Notes: generated by a model from the letters alone, not told the origin. 64,000 nucleotides of DNA from Saccharopolyspora sp. SCSIO 74807 (GCF_037023755.1 NZ_CP146100.1:4991501-5055500), one strand, 5' to 3'; numbered from the stretch's first letter, positions 43,298-53,279 are shown. Program-made: numbers and translations.

Positions 43298-45168
43298 CGG
43301 GCATCCACCTCCGGTGCTCGCGGTGTCGGTTGGGTCGTAGTGGTGTAGCCGTCCGGAGTGATCGCGGCGGTTCCGTCGCGCACCGCTGCTTGGTCTGTGC
43401 GCAGCTGCGGCCAGTCGCCACGACGGGAAACGTCAACAGTCCGGGCCAGAATCGGCCGCAGGTGGCGGTGGAAGACGAGCACACGACCGCGGGGCAAGGT
43501 GCGAACCGCACCAGCGCGATAGGTAGGCACGTCCTCGGTACCGACGCTGGTGCGACCGATCCCGAGCAGTCCGTCGCTCTGCTGCTGGTATCGGCGCCGT
43601 TCGTGGTACGAGGACAGCGTCGAGACCAGTTCGAGGGTCTTGGTGTCCTTGATGCCGCCCCAGAACGTCAGCGTCGTGGTGTTGTCGAGCAGCTGGCGTC
43701 TTCCCGATTCCCCGTAGAGATCTTCCAGGTGTGCCATGGATTGGGCTGCCCAGTGGATGATCACGCCTCGTCCTGCCGAGTCGGCGAGGATTTCGGGCAG
43801 CTTCGGAATCGGCGTGGCGTCGTAGAGCTCGTCAAGGTCGTTGGTCGCAGGCGGATCGAGACGCCGGGACGGGTACGACAGCGCCATCTCCTGCTCGGTG
43901 GTGAGGATGTCCTCGACCAGCGCTGTGAGCACCGGACGAACCTGCGCGGCTTGGTGCTTGTCGGCGACGAGGAACAACGAGCCCTGGTTAGCCACGAAGG
44001 CGTGGGCGTCGAACTCCTCCCCTGCTTTCGGTGAGCAGAGTTCTCGGAGGTGCGGGTCCAGCCATGGCTCGATCACGCGCCGTACGCTCAACCACACGGC
44101 ATCGGAGGTCTCCGCGACCATGCCGATCTCGGCGGCCAGGTTGTCGGCCAGCTCGACGAACCCGCGTCGACGCAGCAACTCGACGGGTTCCTGGTCCGGT
44201 GGCTTTGTGATCGACCAGCTGACCAGGTCGCCGACTCCCCTGCCGTCGTGGGCGGCGGCCAGCAGGTACGCCTGCACGACGGTCTTCGCTCTCTCGCGGA
44301 AGATCTTGTCGTTGCCGCCGACCTCGGACAGGCCAACAGCGGAGGCGTCGACGAGGGTTTCGGCACGCCGCCTCGCCACGGCGAAGTCCTTGCATCCGGG
44401 GATCGGTGAAGGCCGGATCTGGGCCGGCCACTGCACTTTGCCGGTGGTGTCGAACACCATCACCGGGCCCGCCCCGGGCCGACGCGAACGGGCCAGGGCC
44501 GCGAACTCGACCAAGTCCGGTTTCGTCGTGCTGCACAACAACGCGCCGGGCGCTGCCAGAGCTTTGTGCACGACATCGGTGCGGGACTTGCCGGACTGAG
44601 TCGGCGCGAACGCACCTGTCGGGTTTTCCAAAGGTGTGCCCAGGATTTGCCGATGAGGACATCGGTGCAACGGCGCGGCGACCTGCTCAAGCGGCGCGCG
44701 GCGGCGCTCTCGCGGAGTCAAGCTCGGTCGAGTCCATTCGGCAGCTCGCCGTGCCGCCTCCAGCGACAGCTCACCGCGGATATCGCGGCGGCTGGCATGT
44801 CCCGGCTGGGTGGGTCCGAAGCGGGACCATGCAGCCATTCCCACGACGGCTACGACGGCAGCACAGGTCCCCAGAAAAGCGCCGGTGATCGACCAGTACG
44901 ACCTCGGTTTCTCGGCCAACGCGGCAGTCCATGGGTCGCCCAGGTCCGCGGCTGGCTCTGCGGGATGACCTAGCACGGAGAGCACGCCAGGAATCCAGGA
45001 CTCGAACGCGGGCATCCGCCACGGCCCGCCTTCGAGCACGGTTGCGGCCGCCGCACCGAGCATGAACAGACCGGCTACGGCCAGTGTCAACGACAGCACG
45101 GCGATAAGGAGCCCCATCAGGACCATGTCGCGATCAGCGGTCGGTGAGAAGGTCGGTGCTCGGCTCAT
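43294..45168 (-). CDS. VirD4/TraG-type coupling protein
   Basis: 624 residues. Two N-terminal membrane helices (about 15-45 and 95-115) are followed by a cytosolic hexameric ATPase domain with Walker A GAFAPTQSGKSRTDVV and a Walker B-like DLDELYDATPIPKLPEIL. Late motifs include IIHWAAQSMAHLEDLYG. Coupling proteins receive the relaxase-DNA complex and hand it to the secretion channel. It lies in the same coupled operon as the VirB4-like and lytic genes. Confidence 0.9.
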   Translation of the reverse strand: MSRAPTFSPTADRDMVLMGLLIAVLSLTLAVAGLFMLGAAAATVLEGGPWRMPAFESWIPGVLSVLGHPAEPAADLGDPWTAALAEKPRSYWSITGAFLGTCAAVVAVVGMAAWSRFGPTQPGHASRRDIRGELSLEAARRAAEWTRPSLTPRERRRAPLEQVAAPLHRCPHRQILGTPLENPTGAFAPTQSGKSRTDVVHKALAAPGALLCSTTKPDLVEFAALARSRRPGAGPVMVFDTTGKVQWPAQIRPSPIPGCKDFAVARRRAETLVDASAVGLSEVGGNDKIFRERAKTVVQAYLLAAAHDGRGVGDLVSWSITKPPDQEPVELLRRRGFVELADNLAAEIGMVAETSDAVWLSVRRVIEPWLDPHLRELCSPKAGEEFDAHAFVANQGSLFLVADKHQAAQVRPVLTALVEDILTTEQEMALSYPSRRLDPPATNDLDELYDATPIPKLPEILADSAGRGVIIHWAAQSMAHLEDLYGESGRRQLLDNTTTLTFWGGIKDTKTLELVSTLSSYHERRRYQQQSDGLLGIGRTSVGTEDVPTYRAGAVRTLPRGRVLVFHRHLRPILARTVDVSRRGDWPQLRTDQAAVRDGTAAITPDGYTTTTQPTPRAPEVDAR

Positions 45169-46262
45169 GCCCGTTCTCCTCGGGGTTCGGCGACGCGCCG
45201 GATGGCGACGACTTGCCCAGCCCAGTCGTCGAGTTTTGCGACCACTACCCCGGTTTTCTCGTCGTAGGCGTTGACGATGTGCCCGTAGCCGACGTACATC
45301 CCGACGTGCCGCGGGTTGCTGGGTGATCCGAGAGATCCGGGGATGAACACCAGGTCACCTGGTTGGATCTGGTCGAGGGAGCTGACGGCCCGGCCGTCAT
45401 GGACCTGGCTGACGGTGCCCGCGGAGACAGGTACCCCAGCGTGCGCCCAGGCGGCTTGCATTAGCCCGGAACAGTCGAAGGCATCCGGCCCCTTGGCTCC
45501 ATAGACGTACGGCTTTCCGCGCTGTGCCAGCGCGTATTCGACGGCGGCTCGTTGAGCAGGGTCGGCCGGCAGCTGGAAACCAGGCGGCAAACTTTGCGGA
45601 TCGAGCGGTGTATTCGGGCCGCCCTGCCCCTGGTCTGGGCAGCTCGCCGTGGCCTGCTGCGCCAAGTCGGCTTGAGACCCGCCTCCGGGCGGAAGCGGAT
45701 TGTCCAGCCCGGTCCAGAACTTGCTCATCAAAGCGCTAGCGGCGGCTTCCTGCGGGGCGTAGCGGTCCGGGTAAGCGGATGCCTGCACCGTCTGCTGGGC
45801 CACGCCGGGCGGCATGTCCCACCACCCATCAAGGGCCGTTAGGTGGTCCAGGAACGTGCCAGTCGCGTAGACCGGGTTGGTCACCTGTTCCGGAGTTCCC
45901 CATCCCATCGACGGCCGCTGTTGGAAAAGCCCGAGGCTGTCGCGGTCGCCGTGACTGACGTTGGTCAGGTCCGACTCAACGATCGCAGTAGAGATGGCGA
46001 TGACCGCGGCACGTTGCGGCAGCCGCCGTTGCTGCGTGATCGCGGTGATGGTCTGTGCGTTGGTCATCTGCTCGCCGTTCCACTGCCGGTCGCCGACCTG
46101 CTGACCGCCACCGCCAGGCCCGCTACCGGCGCCGCAGTTGAGCGCGGCACCCGTTGCTGTGGCCACGGCCATGACTGCGATACCGACCAAGAGCAGTGGC
46201 AGCACGACGAGAACTGCTGTGGCGGCGGCGAATGCCAGAAGAGTGCGCGAGGAGTTCGGCAT
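45165..46262 (-). CDS. Peptidoglycan hydrolase with NlpC/P60 domain (VirB1-like)
   Basis: 365 residues from an ATG at 46262, whose A overlaps the previous stop. An N-terminal membrane helix (TLLAFAAATAVLVVLPLLLVG) is followed by a lysozyme-like region (IAISTAIVESDLTNVSHGD, SLGLFQQRPSMGWG). The C-terminal NlpC/P60 peptidase has the Cys nucleophile in DAFDCSGLMQAAW and a His in NPRHVGMYVG. It would open the cell wall for the transfer channel. Confidence 0.88.
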   Translation of the reverse strand: MPNSSRTLLAFAAATAVLVVLPLLLVGIAVMAVATATGAALNCGAGSGPGGGGQQVGDRQWNGEQMTNAQTITAITQQRRLPQRAAVIAISTAIVESDLTNVSHGDRDSLGLFQQRPSMGWGTPEQVTNPVYATGTFLDHLTALDGWWDMPPGVAQQTVQASAYPDRYAPQEAAASALMSKFWTGLDNPLPPGGGSQADLAQQATASCPDQGQGGPNTPLDPQSLPPGFQLPADPAQRAAVEYALAQRGKPYVYGAKGPDAFDCSGLMQAAWAHAGVPVSAGTVSQVHDGRAVSSLDQIQPGDLVFIPGSLGSPSNPRHVGMYVGYGHIVNAYDEKTGVVVAKLDDWAGQVVAIRRVAEPRGERA

Positions 46263-47773
46263 CACCGGCCTCCGTCCGCACGCAGCTGCGCGTTGGTGTC
46301 GAACACGGCTTTCTCGCAGCTGGAGAGCACGGTTTGGACCTTGTAGCCGGGCTGGTTCTCCAACTTCCACAGCGCCCGACCTTGGCGTTCCATGCACCAG
46401 CCCGTGGTGACATCCTGCTCGGGTTCACCGAGCCCGAGATCGTCGGCGAGTTCGTCAGCGACCCTTGTGGACTGTCCGAACAGGATTCTCGTGCTGCACA
46501 ACGCGAGCAGATCCTTGGCGATCGCCACTTCTTGCGAGCCGGCACTCCCGACGGAGAGGAAGTCCGACGGCTTGTGTCCGACCAGGACTTGGATCTTGCG
46601 TTCGGTGCGTGAGAGCCGCAGGTCTGAGTCGACGGCTTGGACGGTCTTGACGCCCAGCCTCATCTGCCGCCAAACCTCGTCGCGTACGACGATCCGGATT
46701 TCGCCGTCCTCTTGCAGATCGGTGATCAAGCTGGCCCAGGAGCCCAGAACGGTCAGCGCCACCGCAACGGCCTGATCCCCGCGAGAACGCAACAGGGACA
46801 GGTCCATCGACTGGATCGGCGCGTTCCAATCCAGTTCGAAGTTGGTGGGCTCGTCGAACAAGCCACTGAGCGGTCCGGAGATGAGATTGCCGAGCGCATC
46901 AGTGATCGGACGCAATGTGTCGAGGAACTGACGCCGGTCGGCGAAGCGTGCGATCTCCACCAGCTCCGGTGCAGGGTCGGCCAGCGCGCGGTGAACCTCG
47001 GGGATGGTCACCGGACGTACCCGGTCGTTGCCGTCGGCAGCCCCGACCAGACGCCGCAGTACCTGCGAGAGCACGGCTTCATCGCTGACGGTGGCCGGGT
47101 AGCCCTGTGCTTCGGCGAGAGCGACCAGCAGTTTCGTCCACCGCCCGAGCACGCCATCGAGTTCGTCACGCTGACGCCCGACTGACCAGGAATCCCATCT
47201 GGTGGCCAACGGCCCCAGGTCCAGCGCGTTGAGTCGAGCCGGTGAGCCTCGCCCGAGCGCGATGGGTTCGATTCCCAGCGCTCGCAGCAGGGGCGAGTAT
47301 TCGCCCTTGACGTCACCGGAAATCAGGGTGCGGGTGCCGAACAGCATCATCCGCAGCAGAAGTGCGACCACTGTGGACGACTTGCCGCGGCCGGGCTCGC
47401 CGAACACGACCAGGTTCGGGTTGGTCACCAGCCCGTTGAGCACCCAGTCGATCGGCGAGCAGTAGAAGGCGCCGCCGCTCAAGGTGTCGTAGCCGATGCG
47501 GGCACCCATCGCGGGATTCGCGTTCGCCGCCAGCAGTGGGAACAACCCGCCGATCTCATGCGTGGCCGCCAAGAAGGTCGGCAACGGCGCTTCCACTGGA
47601 GCCCAGCCGTATCCGACCGCGGTACGTCCGCGGCGCGGAGCTTGCAGCCGATTGATGCGCTGCCCCCGCTGGTCACGGCGAGTTGGCGGTGCTGTCGGCC
47701 GAGCCCGTGTCGGGGGCGGAGCGCCGAACTGGCTTAGCAGCTGTGCGGTGTCGCGTGCCGAGTTTCGCGTCAA
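46262..47773 (-). CDS. VirB4-like type IV secretion ATPase
   Basis: 503 residues from a TTG with GAGGAGG 6 nt upstream. The ATPase domain has Walker A VVFGEPGRGKSSTVVAL and an arm reading ISGDVKGEYSPLL. VirB4 signatures include DVKGEY and the late GHKPSDFLS; Walker B reads IRIVVRDEVW. It lacks the N-terminal VirB4 domain, which is encoded by the gene just upstream (47770-49278). The two overlap by 4 nt and probably act as one split VirB4. Confidence 0.85.
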   Translation of the reverse strand: MTRNSARDTAQLLSQFGAPPPTRARPTAPPTRRDQRGQRINRLQAPRRGRTAVGYGWAPVEAPLPTFLAATHEIGGLFPLLAANANPAMGARIGYDTLSGGAFYCSPIDWVLNGLVTNPNLVVFGEPGRGKSSTVVALLLRMMLFGTRTLISGDVKGEYSPLLRALGIEPIALGRGSPARLNALDLGPLATRWDSWSVGRQRDELDGVLGRWTKLLVALAEAQGYPATVSDEAVLSQVLRRLVGAADGNDRVRPVTIPEVHRALADPAPELVEIARFADRRQFLDTLRPITDALGNLISGPLSGLFDEPTNFELDWNAPIQSMDLSLLRSRGDQAVAVALTVLGSWASLITDLQEDGEIRIVVRDEVWRQMRLGVKTVQAVDSDLRLSRTERKIQVLVGHKPSDFLSVGSAGSQEVAIAKDLLALCSTRILFGQSTRVADELADDLGLGEPEQDVTTGWCMERQGRALWKLENQPGYKVQTVLSSCEKAVFDTNAQLRADGGR

Positions 47774-49278
47774 AGCAGACCTCCTCGGGAGCGGGGCAGG
47801 CCGATGCCCAGCGGGAGGCAGGCGGCGACGAACGCCGAGTCCTGCGCGAGATCGAGCCGCAGCAGGCGGAACCGGCCAGCGCTGTCGTTTTCCAGGCGTG
47901 CCGCGTGGTCCTCGACCGTCCAGTTCGCGGGGACGGTCACCGAGGACACGGCGGAGAACCTGACCAGGCTGTGGCCTGCTGCGACCGCGCGCTCTTGCGC
48001 CTGCGCACCGCTGGCCTCGCGATCCTCCGATGCGGAGGCGGAAAACCCCTTCGCGGACTTGTAGTCGCGCAGCACCCCGGTGCGGAACCGCAGGCTCTGC
48101 ACTTCGCGCGAAGCCTTGCGAGAGTCCAAGACCTCGTAATGGATTGCCAGCGTTCGCCGCTCGCCGGCTGTGCGCACTGCCAGCAGCGGCGACAACGAAC
48201 CGAACACGGTGCCCGCTTCGGGCATCAGCACCGAGTACGACACCGTCGAGTAAGCATCGTGGTCGTAGCGGCGCATCGACGACGGCGGTGCGGCGACCGG
48301 TCCGGCGGCAGCCTTCGGCAGCCCGTCTTCGGGTTCCCCGCTGATGTGCCCGGCCCGCAGCACTGCGCTGGAGTCAGGGTTGAACCCAGTGCGGATGGCC
48401 TCGGCGAGCGCGCTGCCGGACAGCCATTCCACCGAGGTCGCTCCCAGCGATTTGAGTGGATCTTCCAAGCCGTCGATCACCCGGTAGAGAACCCGAGCTC
48501 GGCCTTCGATGCCGCCGCCCGCGGCCGCCGCTGGTTTTCGCAGCGCGTCCTCGGACCCGGCAATGGTTACGAACACCTCGTGCCGGACGCTCGCGTTGCC
48601 GATGGTGTGGTCGAGTTCGTCGGCTGCCCGGCGTGCGAGATCGGGAGCGTTGTGAACTTCGTGTTCGCGACGCCAGATGTCGTGCTCGGTGCCGTCGTCG
48701 GGCACGGTGCGTACGAGCAAGCTGAGCCGGTCGACGACGTCGCGGTGCCCAATGGACAGCAGCAGGGTTCCCAACCGGGAAGCCAGTCGTTCGCACTGTT
48801 CCGCGGACAGCAGCCCGACTCCGGAGTGAGTAAGCCGCGCGGTCGCGCCCCACCGGCCGTCGCCGGTGTCGTGGATAAGGCACACCCGCCCCCGGTCCCG
48901 CAGCGGTGGGCCATCCGGCAGCGCGATCCGTTGCAGGACGCCAGGTAGGTCAGGCTCGTCAGGGGTAATTGGATTTCCAGCCGCGGCCGCGGATTGCCAC
49001 CGCGACCAGCCGGTGGCAGCACCGAGCTGGTGCAGCAGCAGGTGCGCCAGCCACCGCAGCGCCGGTCGTCCGCGTATCGGCACCACGACCAGAGTGGCGA
49101 TCCCGCCACAGACGACGAGCAGAAGTAGTGCGTCGGTGAACTGGCCAGCCGACACGGTCCACAACACCGGCACTGCCAACACCAGGCAGGTCACCGCCTG
49201 CACCGGGGTAAGGCCCATGATCCATCCGGCACGTTCGCGCCGGGACAAGCCTCGATAGATCCGAACGTGATGGCTCAT
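47770..49278 (-). CDS. SCO6880-family protein (PrgI/VirB3-like plus VirB4 N-terminal part)
   Basis: 502 residues. The N-terminal 85 residues hold two membrane helices and the RIYRGLSRRERAGWIMGLTP opening of the SCO6880 family, comparable to PrgI/VirB3 inner-membrane components. The remaining 400 residues are a soluble domain that complements the shorter ATPase downstream. It is coupled to genes on both sides (1-nt and 4-nt overlaps). It serves the assembly platform of the actinobacterial conjugative channel. Confidence 0.8.
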   Translation of the reverse strand: MSHHVRIYRGLSRRERAGWIMGLTPVQAVTCLVLAVPVLWTVSAGQFTDALLLLVVCGGIATLVVVPIRGRPALRWLAHLLLHQLGAATGWSRWQSAAAAGNPITPDEPDLPGVLQRIALPDGPPLRDRGRVCLIHDTGDGRWGATARLTHSGVGLLSAEQCERLASRLGTLLLSIGHRDVVDRLSLLVRTVPDDGTEHDIWRREHEVHNAPDLARRAADELDHTIGNASVRHEVFVTIAGSEDALRKPAAAAGGGIEGRARVLYRVIDGLEDPLKSLGATSVEWLSGSALAEAIRTGFNPDSSAVLRAGHISGEPEDGLPKAAAGPVAAPPSSMRRYDHDAYSTVSYSVLMPEAGTVFGSLSPLLAVRTAGERRTLAIHYEVLDSRKASREVQSLRFRTGVLRDYKSAKGFSASASEDREASGAQAQERAVAAGHSLVRFSAVSSVTVPANWTVEDHAARLENDSAGRFRLLRLDLAQDSAFVAACLPLGIGLPRSRGGLL

Positions 49279-50681
49279 CAGACAATCACCGCTGCTTCCG
49301 CTGCTTCACTGCTGGAGGCGCCAGCGCCGCCTCCGCCACTGGTCTTGGGGCCGGATCCGCCGCCGCCACCGCGAGGGCCGCCGCTGTCGTCGGGCGGTTC
49401 CTGACCGCCGTGGTCGGGAGGTTCGGGGGGAGGTGGTTCGTCTCCACCGGAACTGCCGCTGCCGTCGCTGTGCTGCGGACCGACCCCGTCGCTGCTGGTT
49501 ACCGAACCGCGGTTGGCCGCCGGGGGTTGGGTGTCCTCGGCATCGGCCTCATCGGAGTTCTGCTCGCCCTCCCCTGGCTGGGACGAGTCGTCCGAGGAGG
49601 AGTCGCCGAAGGACGAGCCAGAACCGTTGCCGATTCCGTAGGTGTCCATCTCCTGGTTGCCGTAGTCGGCCGCTGCCGCATCGAAGCGGCCGGAATGCAC
49701 GTCCTCCTGCGTCGAGCCACCGCCGCCATCGGAGCCGCCACCAGACCCGCCTCCGATGCCGGTGAGGGCATCGGCAGCTTGCATGGCGGGGTTTCCGGAG
49801 CCGTAGCTGTCCATCCCAGCGCTGGAGAGCGCGTCGCGGAATGCACCACCCGCGTCGGTGTTGGGGTCGACGAACGCAAACAGCCGGAACAGCACGAACG
49901 GGGTGAACACGCTCACCACCAGGACCCCGATTCCGGCGAGCAACCCCGACAACCCCTGCGAACCGCCGACGAGAGCGACGCCCAACGCCAGTGCCAGCGC
50001 CAGAACCGGCTTCATAGCGATGCAGGCCAGCAGCCATCGCGCGGTCTTCCAAAACCACGACTTGCTGACGTTGGCCAGCAGACCGGCGGCAGTGATCGGG
50101 ATCGTGGCGACCAGCAGGTACACGGCCGCTTCGCGGAAGAGCATCTCCAGGCAGTAGCCGATAGCCGCGGGAACGACGCCGATGACGGCACAGATCCCGA
50201 GCACGACGGCTTTGACCCCGTCCGCCGCTCCATCAGCGAATCCGGTGTGGTGCAGCGCTTCTTGGAAGTTCGCCGATTGCAACCCGTGGTTGAGGATGCC
50301 TTCCGTGAGCCCATCGGCGGCTACGAGGAACGTGCCGACCAGGCCGGTGGTCACCGCGAGCGCGATGCCGTACTGCATCGGGCCGGTCGCGAGCCGTAGG
50401 AACCCGCGGCCTCCGCGCAATGAAGTCATGGTCAGCTGCCAGAAGAAGAGCCCCAGCGCCAGGACGCCGGAGATCCACAGCATCATCGGCCACAGCACCC
50501 CGACTGGTCCACTGTGGACGTCGACTACGAACACCGAGAACCTGTCGGCGAGGGAGAACGCGGCGCGAAGCAACGCCAGGCTGCCGTCCCACAGCATCCG
50601 CATGGCCCCCTCGAACGCAGATGCCGCGAGTTCGGCAAGTCTGCCGCCGAGAGCGCTGCCGATGTCGTCGAAGGGCCACAT
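49278..50681 (-). CDS. TrbL/VirB6-like multi-pass membrane protein
   Basis: 467 residues. Six or so hydrophobic helices span residues 55-285 (PMMLWISGVLALGLFFW, YLLVATIPITAAGLLA, LLAGIGVLVVSVFTPFVLF), as in VirB6/TrbL channel proteins. The last 180 residues are a low-complexity Gly/Ser/Asp/Pro-rich tail, long for the family, likely extracytoplasmic or disordered. The gene lies 3 nt after the previous gene. Confidence 0.85.
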   Translation of the reverse strand: MWPFDDIGSALGGRLAELAASAFEGAMRMLWDGSLALLRAAFSLADRFSVFVVDVHSGPVGVLWPMMLWISGVLALGLFFWQLTMTSLRGGRGFLRLATGPMQYGIALAVTTGLVGTFLVAADGLTEGILNHGLQSANFQEALHHTGFADGAADGVKAVVLGICAVIGVVPAAIGYCLEMLFREAAVYLLVATIPITAAGLLANVSKSWFWKTARWLLACIAMKPVLALALALGVALVGGSQGLSGLLAGIGVLVVSVFTPFVLFRLFAFVDPNTDAGGAFRDALSSAGMDSYGSGNPAMQAADALTGIGGGSGGGSDGGGGSTQEDVHSGRFDAAAADYGNQEMDTYGIGNGSGSSFGDSSSDDSSQPGEGEQNSDEADAEDTQPPAANRGSVTSSDGVGPQHSDGSGSSGGDEPPPPEPPDHGGQEPPDDSGGPRGGGGGSGPKTSGGGGAGASSSEAAEAAVIV

Positions 50682-50684
50682 GGT

Positions 50685-51500
50685 TCAGCCCTCCCGCAGT
50701 TCGCGGTAGCCCGCGGCCACGGCGTCAGCGCTGCCTGGCCACGCGTTCGGTGCCGGTGCGGCCAGCGGTGTTGCGGCGATGCGCCATTCGCGGCCGTTCC
50801 AGCGCAGCGCTTGGCAATCTCCGATCCCGGCGGTGACCGTCTGCCCGCGGTAGTCGACCGAGTACTGCCCTAGGACGCAGGCCACCACCACGTTTCCGCG
50901 TTCGGCGGTACCTTTGATCTGCCCTTGGACCACGTCGTAATCAGCGGTCAGTCCAGGAACCATCCCGGCCGGGTTCAGTCCCGCCGACGTGCGCAGTGAT
51001 CGCAGCAGCGCATGCAGCCCGGTGTCGTCGGCCGGTGGTGCTCCCGATTCGGACTGCTCGGTGAATCCGCGCGTGTAGGTGGCGGGGTCCGCACCGCGCA
51101 GAGCTGTTTCGTCCAGGGACGCCAGTTGCGCGAGCGCTCCCTCTGGTGTCCCGGGCGTGCTCGAAGGAATCCACCGCCCTGCCTGCTGCTGAGTCCGGGG
51201 GATCGTGATCACGGGTCCGGCCGAGTCAGTGCTCAGTGGTTGCGGCTGCACTGCTTGCGGCGGGAGCTGCAACATCGGCCGACGCACCAGCTCCAAGCTG
51301 TCCCGGTCGGGGTCTTCGGGGATGGCTCCGATCAGAGGCTGCGGGCTGGGCGGTGGCGCCGGAACGTCGTCGGGGGTTATCCGGGAGATCAGAACGGCGA
51401 CCACCACAGCCAGCAGCGCCAGCACTCCAAGGGTGATCGCGGCCTCGCAAAGCTCCGGACTGAGGCGGTAACGGCGCTTGTCGAAATCCGGGGGCCTCAT
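50685..51500 (-). CDS. Membrane-anchored conjugation protein
   Basis: 271 residues from an ATG at 51500 overlapping the previous stop by 4 nt. One membrane helix (EAAITLGVLALLAVVVAVLI), a Pro-rich linker, and a C-terminal NTF2-like or VirB8-like beta domain (NVVVACVLGQYSVDYRGQTV, WNGREWRIAA). The layout matches TraC/VirB8-like proteins of Gram-positive T4SS, which bridge the membrane complex. The family assignment is tentative. Confidence 0.6.
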   Translation of the reverse strand: MRPPDFDKRRYRLSPELCEAAITLGVLALLAVVVAVLISRITPDDVPAPPPSPQPLIGAIPEDPDRDSLELVRRPMLQLPPQAVQPQPLSTDSAGPVITIPRTQQQAGRWIPSSTPGTPEGALAQLASLDETALRGADPATYTRGFTEQSESGAPPADDTGLHALLRSLRTSAGLNPAGMVPGLTADYDVVQGQIKGTAERGNVVVACVLGQYSVDYRGQTVTAGIGDCQALRWNGREWRIAATPLAAPAPNAWPGSADAVAAGYRELREG

Positions 51501-51799
51501 GCGCCGCCCCCGGCGAAGTGGTTGATCAGCGGGTAGCCGACGGCGTACAGCAAGCCGCCCGCGACACCGCAGAGCATCATGACCACGCCGACCTTGCCCG
51601 CGCGGTGGTGATCGACCCACCGGCCACCGGCCCACACGGCCAGCCCGGCGAAAAAGCCCACCACCAAGGCGATTCCTGCGCCCCATTTGAACGTGCCGGC
51701 GACTTCGGTGACCTTGTCGGCACCGGGAGGTGCTACGGGGGCTGGGTTGGGGATCTGAGACAGGATCGGCAATGCGAAGTCGGTTACGTGCTGGATCAT
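51497..51799 (-). CDS. Small two-helix membrane protein (VirB2-like position)
   Basis: 100 residues with a short extracellular Pro-rich N-terminus and two hydrophobic helices (WGAGIALVVGFFAGLAVWAG, VGVVMMLCGVAGGLLYAVG) joined by a basic loop. Size and layout match pilin-like or TrbC-like subunits of type IV systems, but no signature is seen. It is translationally coupled on both sides. Confidence 0.6.
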   Translation of the reverse strand: MIQHVTDFALPILSQIPNPAPVAPPGADKVTEVAGTFKWGAGIALVVGFFAGLAVWAGGRWVDHHRAGKVGVVMMLCGVAGGLLYAVGYPLINHFAGGGA

Positions 51800-52971
51800 C
51801 AGCGGGCCGCCTTTCGGGGTGCAGCGGGGACGGCGGAGCGGGTGTTGGGCTGCAGCGACAGGTGCTGCAGCAGTGGATTCATGGCCCCTCGCAGACGTGC
51901 TGGAGTGATTTCCGCGGTGATTCCGCTTCGGGCCAACTCGTTGTCGTGGGGCAGGAAAAGCGCGCTCTCGAGCAGCGCCGCCGTGCGCCGTCCTGCCGCG
52001 CCCGGGACCCCTACAGGCCATTTCTTCGCACCGAGCACAACCAGCTGGGCCGGGCGCGTGGTGGTACCGGTCTGATCCCATGCGGCCAACCGCGCCAGGA
52101 CCTGCTCGGCGTGCAGCAGCGACGGTCGAGTCGGCCGGCACACCAGTAGCGGCACGGGCGCCGGAGTCCCGGTGCGCAACCAGGCACCTGCCCCGGCTAG
52201 CGGGTGAGCGGCCACCCGCCACGGGTCGTGCCCGATGTCGATCACAGTGGCCTGCACCGAATGGGCGGCCGGTTTGAAAAACCGGGGCGACGGCACCATG
52301 CCGGGGGTGATGACCGGCAACGTGGTTTCGATACGCGCCACGACCGCCTGAGCCCGCCACGAGGCTCGAATACGCACTGCCGGATGCGGGCCGTCGAAGA
52401 CCGGTCCGTCCGAACGGGACGCAGTAGCCAGACCCGAGCGAGCCGGGTCGGCGGTGTCCACCATCAGGACGCGGTGTCCAGCAACCTGCAAGGCGTCAGC
52501 GAGCACAGTGGACACCACCGACGCGCCCGCACCTGGCGAGGCCGCCAGTACCGGGACCACCGCCCCGAAACCGGCCCAGTCAGCAGCTCCAAGAGCCGCC
52601 GGCGCGAACCCCTGATGTTGCACTGCGGCGGCGGCTTGTCCGGTGGCCGCAGCGGTGCGGTGCGCGACGTCGTCTCCGTCGACACCGGCCGAGCCAGTAG
52701 AGGCCGCCGCAGCGAGCCGACCGGCTTCGACCGCACCGACAACATCTGGGCTGGGAAGGTTTCCGCGCAGAGCAGTGGCAGCGCCTGCCAACCGGCGGTC
52801 GCGCTGGTCGAGATCTGCGGCGGCATCCGCTACTTCAACCGACGCATGGGACTTGTGCACGGCCGATGGCGACACGCACGGCCGCATAGCGCAGGAAGCC
52901 GTTGCTCCGTCCTGGCGCGGCGAGGAGGGCGTGCTGCCCGTTGTCGGTTTTGTGTGCGGCAGATGAGACAT
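51799..52971 (-). CDS. ParA/MinD-like protein with degenerate P-loop, first gene of the transfer operon
   Basis: 390 residues from an ATG with GGAGAG upstream. An Ala-rich helical N-terminus precedes a ParA/CpaE-like fold: VVPVLAASPGAGASVVST where the deviant Walker A Lys residues are missing, then VAGHRVLMVDTADPARSG. A C-terminal region has RPTRPSLLHAEQVLARL and LVVLGAKKWPVGV. Nucleotide hydrolysis is doubtful. It may position or scaffold the transfer apparatus. Its gene starts the operon that runs to 41605. Confidence 0.7.
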   Translation of the reverse strand: MSHLPHTKPTTGSTPSSPRQDGATASCAMRPCVSPSAVHKSHASVEVADAAADLDQRDRRLAGAATALRGNLPSPDVVGAVEAGRLAAAASTGSAGVDGDDVAHRTAAATGQAAAAVQHQGFAPAALGAADWAGFGAVVPVLAASPGAGASVVSTVLADALQVAGHRVLMVDTADPARSGLATASRSDGPVFDGPHPAVRIRASWRAQAVVARIETTLPVITPGMVPSPRFFKPAAHSVQATVIDIGHDPWRVAAHPLAGAGAWLRTGTPAPVPLLVCRPTRPSLLHAEQVLARLAAWDQTGTTTRPAQLVVLGAKKWPVGVPGAAGRRTAALLESALFLPHDNELARSGITAEITPARLRGAMNPLLQHLSLQPNTRSAVPAAPRKAAR

Positions 52972-53252
52972 GAGTGCTCTCCAGATAGGACAGTCTTGAC
53001 GTGATCTGCGGAAACACGCGCGACTTCGGACGCGCGGCCCCATCGCCCGAGACCTGGAGATCCGGGCACTTTTTGACGGAATGGATGCGGTGTTCCTGCC
53101 GCTGCCAACCGACGCGCGGCATCGGCCGAGCAACGCTCAGCGCTGCTGGCGGGGAAGCACGGGAATTTTCGTGAAAACGCAGACGCCCGACACGAAACTA
53201 AACAGCGTGCCGCGGACGATGGGCCACTGAATGGCGGCCCGGAAGCGCGGAA

Positions 53253-53279
53253 TCAGCTCTGTGGTGCAAAACGATTCAT
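53253..53279 (-). other. Eight-codon minicistron with a strong ribosome site
   Basis: AAAGGAGC lies 5-6 nt before an ATG that reads MNRFAPQS and stops. It is in the leader of the minus-strand transfer operon, 280 nt before its first gene. It could be a regulatory leader peptide or the start of a frameshifted gene. The rest of the 580-bp non-coding zone 52972-53552 holds only the operators listed separately. Confidence 0.35.
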
